Below, piece after piece: positions 27,476 through 36,700 of a stretch of DNA of 64,000 nt; positions within the stretch are counted from its first letter, which is position 1, and every line of letters starts with the position of its first letter. The position numbers were made by a program, and so were the translations under genes. Below the pieces are notes generated by a model. It was not told where the DNA came from and made no database searches. It saw nothing but the letters and a program-made list of their open reading frames with translations. The DNA is from Dyadobacter arcticus (lineage in GTDB: Bacteria > Bacteroidota > Bacteroidia > Cytophagales > Spirosomataceae): positions 434,001 to 498,000 of the forward strand of contig NZ_JAASQJ010000001.1 of the NCBI RefSeq assembly GCF_011762185.1, read 5' to 3'.

Positions 27476-27643
27476 TTATTTTTTCTTCAAAAAATCAGGA
27501 AGGCCAATTCTCTGTATCAGCTCATCATTTTTAGCAAACTTCTTGTTGAACAGATTACTATTCGCATATTTTTCGCTTAAAGAAGGGTCTATTATTGAAC
27601 CCTTTGGAAGTGTTTTGCCGGCAATCAATTCTTTCGTTTTCAT
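27476..27643 (-). CDS. Small 55-aa protein, unknown function
   Basis: A minus-strand frame from ATG 27643 to TAA 27476 encodes MKTKELIAGKTLPKGS... ending in PDFLKKK. It is basic and polar, without signal or membrane segments. It starts 11 bp after the stop of the 79-aa secreted protein gene, so it is probably translated from the same message. I recognise no family. The clean frame and operon position support it as a gene. Confidence 0.5.
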   Translation of the reverse strand: MKTKELIAGKTLPKGSIIDPSLSEKYANSNLFNKKFAKNDELIQRIGLPDFLKKK

Positions 27644-27654
27644 GATAATCAAAT

Positions 27655-27894
27655 TTACAATTTTCTTTCGACTAAGAAAATATCGTAATCAACTCCTTTG
27701 CTAAACAGCTCCCAATCACCCTTACAATAGCCCCATATGGTGAAGTCCGATTCAATTGCTTCAAGATTGGTGCTGATACCATCCTGTTGCGCCCGATCGC
27801 TTACATTGATTTTGATGATCAGCTTCTTGGATTTTTGAGCGATAGTAAGATTAGAAATTGTAAAAATAAGACCGAGTAGTAGAAGCCTGCGCAT
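27655..27894 (-). CDS. Small secreted protein, unknown function
   Basis: The 79-aa product has a clear signal peptide (MRRLLLLGLIFTISNLTIAQ, cleavage after AQ), leaving a mature domain of about 59 residues with one Cys and several aromatic residues (DFTIWGYCKGDWELF). It lies 14 bp after the Nramp-like gene on the same strand, so it is probably the third gene of that operon. It may be periplasmic. I know no family for it; it could be a Bacteroidota-specific small secreted protein. Confidence 0.6.
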   Translation of the reverse strand: MRRLLLLGLIFTISNLTIAQKSKKLIIKINVSDRAQQDGISTNLEAIESDFTIWGYCKGDWELFSKGVDYDIFLVERKL

Positions 27895-27908
27895 ATCTGA
27901 AATTTAGT

Positions 27909-29081
27909 TTAAAACAATCCGGCACCCATTACCGCCAAAATTACCACCACTACCCAGCCTGCGATTTGTAATGCCAATGGATGCTTATAAGTACCAACCA
28001 GCCTTGATTTTCGACTCGCCACCAGCAAAATCGATAATGCAATTGGTAAAATGAAGCCATTTAATGTCCCGACAAAAACCAGCACTTTTACCGGCTTGCC
28101 CACAAAAAGGAAAATGAGTGTGGAGACGGCGATAAAGGCGATTGTAACATAGGTGTGGTACTTTTCAAGAAGCGGATGAAATGACCTCAAAAAAGAGACA
28201 GACGTATATGCCGCACCGACCACAGATGTGATGGCCGCGCTCCAAATCATCAATCCGAATAACTGCTTTCCGAAAGTACCCGCGGCGTTTTCAAAGACAG
28301 AGGCGGTTGGGTTATCAGGATTTATAGTAACACCGGAAACAACAATTCCCAAAGTCGCCAGAAACAAGAGATACCTAATCACAGCAGTGACCAAAATCCC
28401 TGTCGAAGCACTCCGATTGACTTTGCCCAGTTCACTTTCACCCTTTATCCCAGAATCCAGCAGCCTATGCGCCCCGGCAAATGAAATATATCCTCCCACT
28501 GTTCCGCCAACTAATGTCAGGGCGGCAATTGAATTGAATTCCTGCGGAATGAATGTGTGTTTTATCGCCTCACCTAAGGGCGGGCTGGTTATGAAGGCGA
28601 CATATATGATCAATGCGATCATGACGAAGCCCAGGACTTTGGCGAAGCTGTCCATGGCTTTGCCAGCTTCTTTGAATGAGAAAATGGCGATCGCCATGGC
28701 TGCGCTGACAGCTGCCCCAAATTCGACTGGAATGCCTGTCATGGCTTCGATGCCGAGTCCTGCGCCGGCTACATTGCCGATGTTGAAGGCGAGTCCACCT
28801 ACGACGATTAGAAATGCGAGTAAGTAACCCAAGCCAGGAAATAGTGCATTTGCGAGATCCTGAGCATGTTTTCCAGAAACGGTGATGATCTGCCAGATGT
28901 TGAATTGTACGCAAAGATCGATCACGACCGACAATAGAATGACGAAGCCAAAGCTTGTTGTCAGCTGCTGGGTAAACACCGTCGTCTGCGTCAGAAAGCC
29001 GGGTCCGACTGCGGAGGTAGCCATTAAGAACGCGGCCCCGAGGAGTGTTTTGGAGGTTTTTGAGGACATATTTTTGGGCAT
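27909..29081 (-). CDS. Nramp-like membrane transporter (YcsG type)
   Basis: The 390-aa protein has about 10-11 hydrophobic segments and the Nramp fold. In place of the metal-binding DPGN of true Mn/Fe Nramp, TM1 reads SAVGPGFLTQTT. The TM6 region reads GGTVGGYISFAGAHRLLD instead of the usual metal-binding M-P-H motif. This is the pattern of the YcsG branch, which in Bacillus is encoded with 5-oxoprolinase genes. It starts 5 bp after the 5-oxoprolinase stop. I infer that it moves 5-oxoproline or a related substrate, not metal, though this is unproven. Confidence 0.82.
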   Translation of the reverse strand: MPKNMSSKTSKTLLGAAFLMATSAVGPGFLTQTTVFTQQLTTSFGFVILLSVVIDLCVQFNIWQIITVSGKHAQDLANALFPGLGYLLAFLIVVGGLAFNIGNVAGAGLGIEAMTGIPVEFGAAVSAAMAIAIFSFKEAGKAMDSFAKVLGFVMIALIIYVAFITSPPLGEAIKHTFIPQEFNSIAALTLVGGTVGGYISFAGAHRLLDSGIKGESELGKVNRSASTGILVTAVIRYLLFLATLGIVVSGVTINPDNPTASVFENAAGTFGKQLFGLMIWSAAITSVVGAAYTSVSFLRSFHPLLEKYHTYVTIAFIAVSTLIFLFVGKPVKVLVFVGTLNGFILPIALSILLVASRKSRLVGTYKHPLALQIAGWVVVVILAVMGAGLF

Positions 29082-29086
29082 TAATT

Positions 29087-32000
29087 TTAAATACCATAAC
29101 CCCCGCCGCCAGGAGTTTCAATGATCAAAATATCATCCTTTTGAACTTCCAGGCTGCATATGCCGGGCAATGCTGTCACATGGTCATTGGAAACAAGGGT
29201 ATGCTCGCCGCACTCGCCATCATCTCCACCGTTCAACCCGTAAGGTGCTTCTTTTCGATGCTGTCCAAGCAGCGTAACCTGCAATGGTTCAAGAAACTGA
29301 ATTTTTCGAATGATACCATCGCCACCAGTAAATTTTCCCTGTCCGCCTGAATTTTTACGAATTCCAAATTCCAATAAACGCACCGGATATTTGCGTTCCA
29401 GTTGCTCAGGATCGGTGATGCGGGTATTGGTCATATGCTGATGAACAGCTGATCTGCCATTAAATCCATTACCCGCACCACTACCTCCACCAATCGTTTC
29501 ATAATACCCAAACCTGCTATTCCCAAAAAGAAAATTATTCATTGTCCCTTGGCTGCACGCCGCAAGTCCAAATGCTTTCAGTAAAGTATCTACCAATCGC
29601 TGACTTACCTCGGTATTCCCGCCGACAACCGCCGGGCAAAGCAGTGGGTCATCAGAAAAATCGGGATGCAAGAAACTGTCTTCAGGCAAAATTATCTGGA
29701 CATTTTTCATCAAACCGTCATTCAACGGAATGTCTTTGTTTACCAGAAGCCGCAAAACATACAGGATGGCGCTGTAAAGGATGGAGATGTTGGCGTTGAG
29801 ATTATTTGGATGCACTGGTGAAGTTCCGGTAAAGTCGAAAACCTGCTTTTCAGCATCAACCGAGATTTTAACCTGGATCTGATGCCCGTCATCCAGAAAT
29901 TCAGTTGCTTCAAATATCTGGTTATGATACGGTTCCAGTGCGTTTCGCAATTGGATAATGGCGCTTTCTTTCAGCAAATCCATGTATTTTTTGACCTCAG
30001 CCAATCCATGTGTTTTTACCAATGTCAGCAACTGCTCACTGCCTTTTCTCAGAGCCGAAAGCGCCGCTATGATGTCAGCTTCGTTCGAAACAAAGGAACG
30101 GGTAGGATAGGGGCCTTCGCAGAATAACTTTCGCATGTTATTCCATTGAAATTCACCAGCTTTTACCAAATATTGAGGCACGATCACCACTCCTTCCTCG
30201 GCCAAACAAGTAGCATCCGGCGGCATAGAGCCAGGTGTTTTTCCGCCAATTTCCGCATGGTGCGCGCGATTGATTACGTATCCAATGCATTTATTTTCAT
30301 CCGTAAAAACTCCGGAAATCAGTGTAATATCCGGTAAATGTGAACCACCATACTTTGGATGATTGGTGATCACGACATCGCCTGGACCAATTTCGATCGC
30401 ATCTCTAACCAGCCGGCCACAAATCCCCATACTTCCCAAATGCACCGGAATGTGCTGCGCATTAACCAATAATTCACCTTCGGCGTTGAGCAATCCGCAT
30501 GAAAAGTCAAGTCGTTCCTTAACATTCACAGAAAATGCAGTGCGTTGCAATTGAACGCCCATTTCTTCGGCGATGGATTTGAAACGGTTTGTGAAAAGCT
30601 GCAATGCGACGGCTTCATTATGCTGCTCGCTGACAATTCTAGTTTCTCCTGTTTTGAAAATAATAGCATCCTGGTTATCCTGGATAATTAATTTCCAATT
30701 TTCAGGAATATAGGAAGTGGATGTATTGCTTAGCAAAATACCTGGTCCCGAAATCTGCTCGCCGGGTTTGAGTAAGTCCCATTTAAAAACATTTGCTGAT
30801 TGCGTTTCATTACTCGCAAGTAGGGGATTTAATGTTTTAATTGGCATAACTGCTTGTCCTTCTTTTCTGACATTTTCAAGGTTTAATTGACCGTCTTTTT
30901 CCTGCAATTTGACTTTCAGACTTTCAAGTTCGACTATCAGATTAGCAGGATAATATCCAAATTGTGCCCCATAAGCTTTCTCAAAATCAGGGATTGTATT
31001 TTCGCCACTATAATCAATTTCAATTGTATTTTCCTGACCGGCAAAGCGTAGAAAGCAAGTGCAAAAAGCAATTTCGAAGCCTTCCACATGTTGTGCCATC
31101 AGTAATTTTTCAGCAGTTGCTATCAGTTCATTTTTCCAAAATTCAATGCGATTTTGAGCATCATTCCAGGGAAGCAGGATTTGTTTGGAAACAATAGTAC
31201 TTACCAATGCCTCTCCGATGCCAACTGCGCTGAAAAGTCCGGCATCGTAAGGAACAATCACGGAATTTATATTCAATAATTCTGCAAGTTGGCAGCTATG
31301 CAAACCTCCTGCACCACCAAAGGCAATCAATGTAAATTCGGCTGGGTTAATGCCTTTCTCGACTGAAATTTTACGGATAGCATCGGCCATTTTTTCATTC
31401 GCAATCCTTTCCAGGCCTTTTAATAATTCAGTTGAGGTTAATGTCTTTCCAGTCCTTTCAAAAATTGAATTTATCAATTCATTAAGCTTCGAGATAGCTG
31501 CATCAGGATTCACGGGAATGCCAAATTTGGAAACGTCCAATTTTCCCAAAAGCAAATTCACGTCCGTGATCGTCAGCGGGCCGCCAGCCCCATAACAAGC
31601 TGGACCCGGCGACGCTCCTGCACTTTCCGGCCCGACTTGCAATGAAAATCCATCAAACCAGCACACTGAGCCGCCACCCGCGGCAACCGTTTCGATGGCA
31701 AGTGTGGGATTATGAAATTCGATTCCGTCGATTTCGGTAATGTATTTCAGCTCGGGTTCACCATTGATCAATGCGGTGTCGGTACTTGTACCGCCCATAT
31801 CGAAGGTTATCGACTTGCTGAAACCCAGCCGCTTTGCAACATTGGCGGCTGCAATCATACCCCCTGCCGGGCCACTCAGCAAGCTGTCTTTTGCCTTAAA
31901 ACCACTCAAATCAGCCAGACTTCCTGTACTGGTCATGACTTTCAAACTTCCTTCGGACAATCTGCTTTTTATATTGGACAAATATTTATCCAGAATCGGA

Positions 32001-32896
32001 TCCAGATAAGCATTGACGACGGCGGTCTGCGTCCGGCGCAGATAATGTGAAAATGGGAAAAGACTAGAAGAGGTTGACACGTATCGAACTCCGGATTCCC
32101 TCAGCGCATGGGCAATTTCGAGTTCGTGCGCATTGTTTTTGTAGGAATGTAGAAGTGACACAGCAACTGACTTGTAATCAGTAGGTCGTTCCTGATCTGA
32201 AAATTTTAGTGGTTCCAAAATATTTCCCTCAGCATCAAGCCGTTCGTCGATTTCTATGACTTCGCTGTAAAGCAATTTTGGCTCAGGAATGTTCAGTTGA
32301 AATAGTGAAGGCCGCTGTTGATTTCCAATGTATAATAGGTCTTTGAAGCCTTTTGTAACGAGCAGCAGCGTTTTCGCACCTTTTCTTTCCAGCAATGCGT
32401 TAGTGCCTTTGGTGGTTCCAAGCCGCATTTCAATTGGGGGCAGCGGCTGATTTAAAAGCGTTTTGGTAAGAAGCCGCGCGGCTAGTATTGGTGCTTCTTC
32501 GCCGGTCGTTATTTCAAAGTCAGCGCTATCATTAATGGAAATGTCGCTGCTTAATGTTAGCGTTTTTTCGGCATGATTTATCTCGACGATGGTGCTGGTA
32601 TCCTGATTTTCGAGCAATCTGAAATTGTAACTTGCGAGAAGAGCATTTTCAAATGACCATTTGGCCTCGAACTCATAAATGTTCGAATTCAGCCGACGAA
32701 TTATCCTTCCCCGCAAGCAACTCGAACTTAGTACTTTTATTCTAGTTTTATTCCCCTCTGAATCAATCGCCAGACAGTCGGTAAAAGTACCGCCGGTGTC
32801 GATCCAAATTTGCCAATTGATAATTGAAGTATTCAAGTCGATAAAGCAAAAGTGTTGGTTTTTTAATATCCATTTAAGTTGGGACAAAAACCACAT
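29087..32896 (-). CDS. ATP-dependent 5-oxoprolinase (fused HyuA-HyuB type)
   Basis: The ~1250-1269-aa protein matches the eukaryotic-type OPLAH layout. The N-terminal HyuA-like ATPase has WIDTGGTFTDCLA near residue 30 and TFDMGGTSTDTALI, GPACYG further on; the HyuB-like half starts near residue 740. It should hydrolyse 5-oxo-L-proline to glutamate using ATP. Hydantoinase activity is an alternative. The start is uncertain: ATG 32896 leaves only 2 bp to the divergent HEPN gene, while in-frame TTG 32836 sits 12 codons before the conserved domain. It leads a four-gene operon. Confidence 0.9.
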   Translation of the reverse strand: MWFLSQLKWILKNQHFCFIDLNTSIINWQIWIDTGGTFTDCLAIDSEGNKTRIKVLSSSCLRGRIIRRLNSNIYEFEAKWSFENALLASYNFRLLENQDTSTIVEINHAEKTLTLSSDISINDSADFEITTGEEAPILAARLLTKTLLNQPLPPIEMRLGTTKGTNALLERKGAKTLLLVTKGFKDLLYIGNQQRPSLFQLNIPEPKLLYSEVIEIDERLDAEGNILEPLKFSDQERPTDYKSVAVSLLHSYKNNAHELEIAHALRESGVRYVSTSSSLFPFSHYLRRTQTAVVNAYLDPILDKYLSNIKSRLSEGSLKVMTSTGSLADLSGFKAKDSLLSGPAGGMIAAANVAKRLGFSKSITFDMGGTSTDTALINGEPELKYITEIDGIEFHNPTLAIETVAAGGGSVCWFDGFSLQVGPESAGASPGPACYGAGGPLTITDVNLLLGKLDVSKFGIPVNPDAAISKLNELINSIFERTGKTLTSTELLKGLERIANEKMADAIRKISVEKGINPAEFTLIAFGGAGGLHSCQLAELLNINSVIVPYDAGLFSAVGIGEALVSTIVSKQILLPWNDAQNRIEFWKNELIATAEKLLMAQHVEGFEIAFCTCFLRFAGQENTIEIDYSGENTIPDFEKAYGAQFGYYPANLIVELESLKVKLQEKDGQLNLENVRKEGQAVMPIKTLNPLLASNETQSANVFKWDLLKPGEQISGPGILLSNTSTSYIPENWKLIIQDNQDAIIFKTGETRIVSEQHNEAVALQLFTNRFKSIAEEMGVQLQRTAFSVNVKERLDFSCGLLNAEGELLVNAQHIPVHLGSMGICGRLVRDAIEIGPGDVVITNHPKYGGSHLPDITLISGVFTDENKCIGYVINRAHHAEIGGKTPGSMPPDATCLAEEGVVIVPQYLVKAGEFQWNNMRKLFCEGPYPTRSFVSNEADIIAALSALRKGSEQLLTLVKTHGLAEVKKYMDLLKESAIIQLRNALEPYHNQIFEATEFLDDGHQIQVKISVDAEKQVFDFTGTSPVHPNNLNANISILYSAILYVLRLLVNKDIPLNDGLMKNVQIILPEDSFLHPDFSDDPLLCPAVVGGNTEVSQRLVDTLLKAFGLAACSQGTMNNFLFGNSRFGYYETIGGGSGAGNGFNGRSAVHQHMTNTRITDPEQLERKYPVRLLEFGIRKNSGGQGKFTGGDGIIRKIQFLEPLQVTLLGQHRKEAPYGLNGGDDGECGEHTLVSNDHVTALPGICSLEVQKDDILIIETPGGGGYGI

Positions 32897-32898
32897 TT

Positions 32899-33297
32899 AT
32901 GAATGAAAATATCGATGTTGCAAAAGTTTCTGAATATTGGCTGGAAACCTCAGATGAGGACTTCGAGACCATGACGCATTTGATGGCTGTAAAAAAGTAT
33001 AACTGGACGTTGTTCTTAGGCCATATTGTGATAGAAAAGCTACTCAAAAGCAAAGTGGTCAAAGAGACAGGTAAATCCGCTCCCTTTACCCACAACCTTG
33101 GTAAGTTGCTCATTCTAACAGGAATTGAATTACCGCAAGAACAGTTGGATTGGATTGATACAATTACGACCTTTAATTTGCAAGCGCGCTACGAAAGTTA
33201 TAAGCGTCAATTTTACAAAACGTGCACTCCGGAGTATGCGCAGGATTGGATCGGGAAAATTGAAACGTTACGACAATGGATCAGAATCAAGCATTAA
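32899..33297 (+). CDS. HEPN domain protein of an MNT-HEPN pair
   Basis: The 132-aa helical protein belongs to the HEPN group paired with minimal nucleotidyltransferases. It shows FLGHIVIEKLLKSKV, FTHNLGKLL and ARYESYKRQF, matching the usual H-N-L and A-R-Y positions. I see no RX4-6H ribonuclease motif: no His falls 5-7 residues after an Arg. It may therefore not be an active HepT-type RNase. It overlaps the following MNT gene by 22 bp, which is typical of the pair. Its start lies 2 bp from the annotated start of the divergent 5-oxoprolinase gene. Confidence 0.85.
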   Translation: MNENIDVAKVSEYWLETSDEDFETMTHLMAVKKYNWTLFLGHIVIEKLLKSKVVKETGKSAPFTHNLGKLLILTGIELPQEQLDWIDTITTFNLQARYESYKRQFYKTCTPEYAQDWIGKIETLRQWIRIKH

Positions 33298-33599
33298 CAG
33301 TAGCTCAGCAATATGTTGATTTACTAAAACAAACGTTTTCTGTGAAAAAGGCTTTTCTATTCGGGTCTTTTGCCAAAGGGAATTTTCACGAGGACAGTGA
33401 TATAGATATCGCAATCATCGTCGAGAATGTTGATGATATTCTTGAAGCGCAAATAACAATGATGAAACTTCGAAGGAGGGTCGACATTATGATAGAGCCG
33501 CATCCTTTCCTGGAAGAGGATTTTGAAGCTTCAAACCCAGTCGCGTTTGAAGTTATGAAATACGGTATCGAAATAGAAGGAAGGTTTGCTGTCTTGTGA
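33276..33599 (+). CDS. Minimal nucleotidyltransferase (MNT) of an HEPN pair
   Basis: The 107-aa protein is an MNT-type polymerase-beta-fold nucleotidyltransferase. The GSx10DxD signature is intact: Gly30-Ser31 in FLFGSFAKG, and Asp42 and Asp44 in EDSDIDIAI. A third carboxylate is probably Asp in RRRVDIMIEP. MNT enzymes of this kind can AMPylate and silence their HEPN partner. The gene starts inside the end of the HEPN gene, indicating coupled translation. It could be a toxin-antitoxin pair or a nucleotide-modifying complex; I am sure of the family only. Confidence 0.9.
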   Translation: MDQNQALTVAQQYVDLLKQTFSVKKAFLFGSFAKGNFHEDSDIDIAIIVENVDDILEAQITMMKLRRRVDIMIEPHPFLEEDFEASNPVAFEVMKYGIEIEGRFAVL

Positions 33600-33645
33600 G
33601 TCTAAGTTTTATCCCAACCCTTGATAACCCTTTCCGAAGGTGATG

Positions 33646-33694
33646 GAGACCTGGCAAGTTTTGTAGACGGGGTCGCCTAAACTTACCAGGTCTC
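33646..33694. terminator. Bidirectional hairpin between convergent genes
   Basis: GAGACCTGGCAAGTTT (33646-33661) pairs with AAACTTACCAGGTCTC (33679-33694) over 16 bp with a single C/T variation, giving a G-U pair in one RNA strand. It lies between the MNT gene and the oppositely oriented large lipoprotein gene, so it could stop both transcripts. The stem sequence looks like a dispersed repeat rather than an ordinary terminator. Confidence 0.7.
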
Positions 33695-33711
33695 GCCAAT
33701 AACGTTATTTA

Positions 33712-36700
33712 TTATTTACTTAAAGCCGCCTGTTCCTTAATAACCGTCATCACACCCTTCATCAATCGCCAGTGGCCGGGGAATGTGCAGACGAAAGGAT
33801 AATCGCCCACAACATCGGGTACCACGAATTTTAAACGGAAAGTTTGTCCGGGATTTACCAATGGCGTTGCAGCCAGGATTTGCGGAATGTTTGGAACGTA
33901 ATTCTTTTCCGCGCCGTCTTTCACAGTGATCATTTTATCTGCCGCTGCTCCGATGATCTCGTAAGATTTTGGTTTTCCAACCACTACATTATGCTGCATG
34001 GCATCCGGGTTTTCAAAAACCAGCTCAACTGTTTTTCCTGCAATTACCTTGAATTCCGTTACGTTGAACTTCATTTCCTCACGGATCGCTTTGATCTGAA
34101 CAACCTGTACATTCGGATCAGTGGTCACTTCTTCTTTAATGCCGTACGATTCCAGGAATGGAATGAGCTTGCTGCTCATATCGTCGTTGATCTGACCTTT
34201 CAAAGAAGCTAGGTACTTGCGGCTTTCGTCGTTTACAGTTTCTTTGCGTTTCGGATTCCAGGCACCTAGCACGCCTTTGATAATTGCATTTTTGCCTTGG
34301 GGATCCAGTATTTGTGCAGTTTTGATCAATCCAATCACGTCTTCTCCGCTCGCATAGGAAGTATATCCCCGCGATGCGCGTTCCAAAGCAAAGTCAGACA
34401 AGCGGTCCATACGTTTTACTTCAAAGGTTTTGCTCAAAGTGTTGTTCTTGCTTTCATCTTTTTCTGGAACAGCATTGTCCACATCTACCGTGGCGGTCAC
34501 ATTCACCTTACCGGCTTCTTCGGAAACAAACCCGAAACCAGATTTCCACGGTCCATTGTTGCCCTCAACCAGTTTCACAGTCTCGCCGGGAGCAATTCCG
34601 CTGGTCAGTTGACGGCTGATGTAGTTGGTATTCAAAGCGCGACTTCTTATTCCCACATTCACAACCGGCACTAATTCTTTTGGCACCGCCACACTTCCCT
34701 GATTTGTAATTTCAATGACAACTCTCGCATACTCGCGGACATAAGGCATCGCTGGTTCAATGGTAATATTCGTAACCGCCAGCTCAGCAGAACCTTGTAC
34801 CGTGACTTTATTGGCAGCAGTACTATTCTCATGATTCATGGCAGAATGATCCATTGCTTTCGTAGCTTCCGCCTTTTGAGCTGGTGCAGAACCAGCCTTA
34901 CCTGCACGCTGAGCCAGATATTTATTCCGCAATGCGCCATCTTGTGAATTGAGGATTGCTGCAAATGCGTCCGGCATCCAGCGATCATCAGCTTGCGAAT
35001 AAGAATCAAGCAATGCTAACACCGCGTTTTCAATTTCCGGCGTGTAGGGAATTTCAGAGAATGCCAGCAATGAGTTTAAAACAACCAAAGGTTCCTTATC
35101 ATGAAGCGCATCTGCGGCTAGCAATGATTGGGTTGTGGCCGGCGTGCGTGGTAGAATCTGAACGGCTGTTTTGCGAACATCATTGGATGCATGTTTCAAA
35201 GCTTCTGTTACACTAGCCAAAACCTGCGGATCGCCGATTGCATTAAGTCCTTGCAATGTCCATAAAGCATGGATTGCGGCAGTATTCAGGCCAATTTCAT
35301 CAACAGATTTGTCTTTAACCAATTCCAATAATTTTGGAACAACATCTTTATTGCCACGCTCAACCAGCAACCGTTGCGCATGACGGCGCCAGAGCATATT
35401 GTTGTTTTTTAATGTGGCTACCAGTTCGTCGGGACGTTCTTTGCTTAAAGAGATTGGCGTATATTTTGGAGCGTTTTTCCAGCCAATGCGGTAAAGTCTA
35501 CCATGGGTAAAATCACGCAAATCAGTCTGATAAGCATTTCCTTTTCCATTTTCTGATCCTTTCGGGGTGGGGTTATGCTGGATAATATAGCTATACCAAT
35601 CGGCCACCCAAACGGCGCCGTCAGGACCCACTTCCGCAAATACCGGGGCAACCCATTCATCGGCGCCAGCCAGTAAGTTGAAACCCAACGCATCCTCGAA
35701 GTCCGTGCCTTTTTTGGTCGCAATATTCTGGTGTAAAATGTGTCCGGTAGGTTCCGAAACGAATGCTACTTTATTCCAATACTTTTTAGGATAAGACCTT
35801 GCAGTATAAAAATTATGTCCCGCTGCCGCTGTAAAACCGCCAAATACATCCACCTGACGCACTTTTGGCGTAATCGGCTGCATATCTTTATGCGTATCGG
35901 TACTGCGGCTTCCGTTATCTACTTTGCTTTTTCCAAAATAGCGGTTTGGAATAGCGGAATACCAGCCATGTGAGTTATTGGCAGTAGATCCAAAAAGGTC
36001 ACCAGCTTCATTGAAACCCAGTCCCCAGGTATTATTTGAGGTTTTAGCAACAATTTCCATATCGGTACCATCGGGCTTGAAGCGAAAAAGTGCCTGACCG
36101 AAATTGAGCGAATCACTTTGGCCAAACTTGCCTTTAAATCCGGAATAACCCACAGAACCGTAAACCCAGTTATCAAAGCCATAATGCAAATTGGAAGGTC
36201 CGGCGTGGGTATCACCAGTTCCAAAACCAGAGAATAGAATTTTCTTCACATCCGCTTTATTATCCCCATTGGTATCTTGCAAAAACAACATATGCGGCGC
36301 CTGAGACACAATTAATCCGCCATTTGCGAAAACCAGACCGGTTGGAATGCTGAGATCGTCTGAGAATTTAGTGAACTTGTCGGCTTTTCCGTCCTTATTG
36401 GTATCCTCGCAAATCAAAATGTAATCGCTTCCACCTGTATCTTTTCTCTCGTTTGGATAATCTTTGGTGATCAAAACAAATAACCTTCCGCGCTCATCCC
36501 AAGTCATCGCGATCGGGTGCATTACGTCAGGCTCGTGGGCGAAAATATCCAAGGTAAAGTCAACCGGGATTTGAATGTGTTTTACCGATTCCTCCGGAGA
36601 AAGCGGCAATTGCTGCATCTGAGCACCTGGCCGTTGCTCATAGTTAGGAAGTTTAGCCTCGCGGTATTCAAATGGTTTTGGAGCAAGTGCAGCCAAGGAT

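Noticed and set aside
28228..28827. A 199-codon + strand frame opposite the Nramp-like gene
   Set aside because: Antisense to a gene with clear membrane segments. The composition is that of a complementary shadow.
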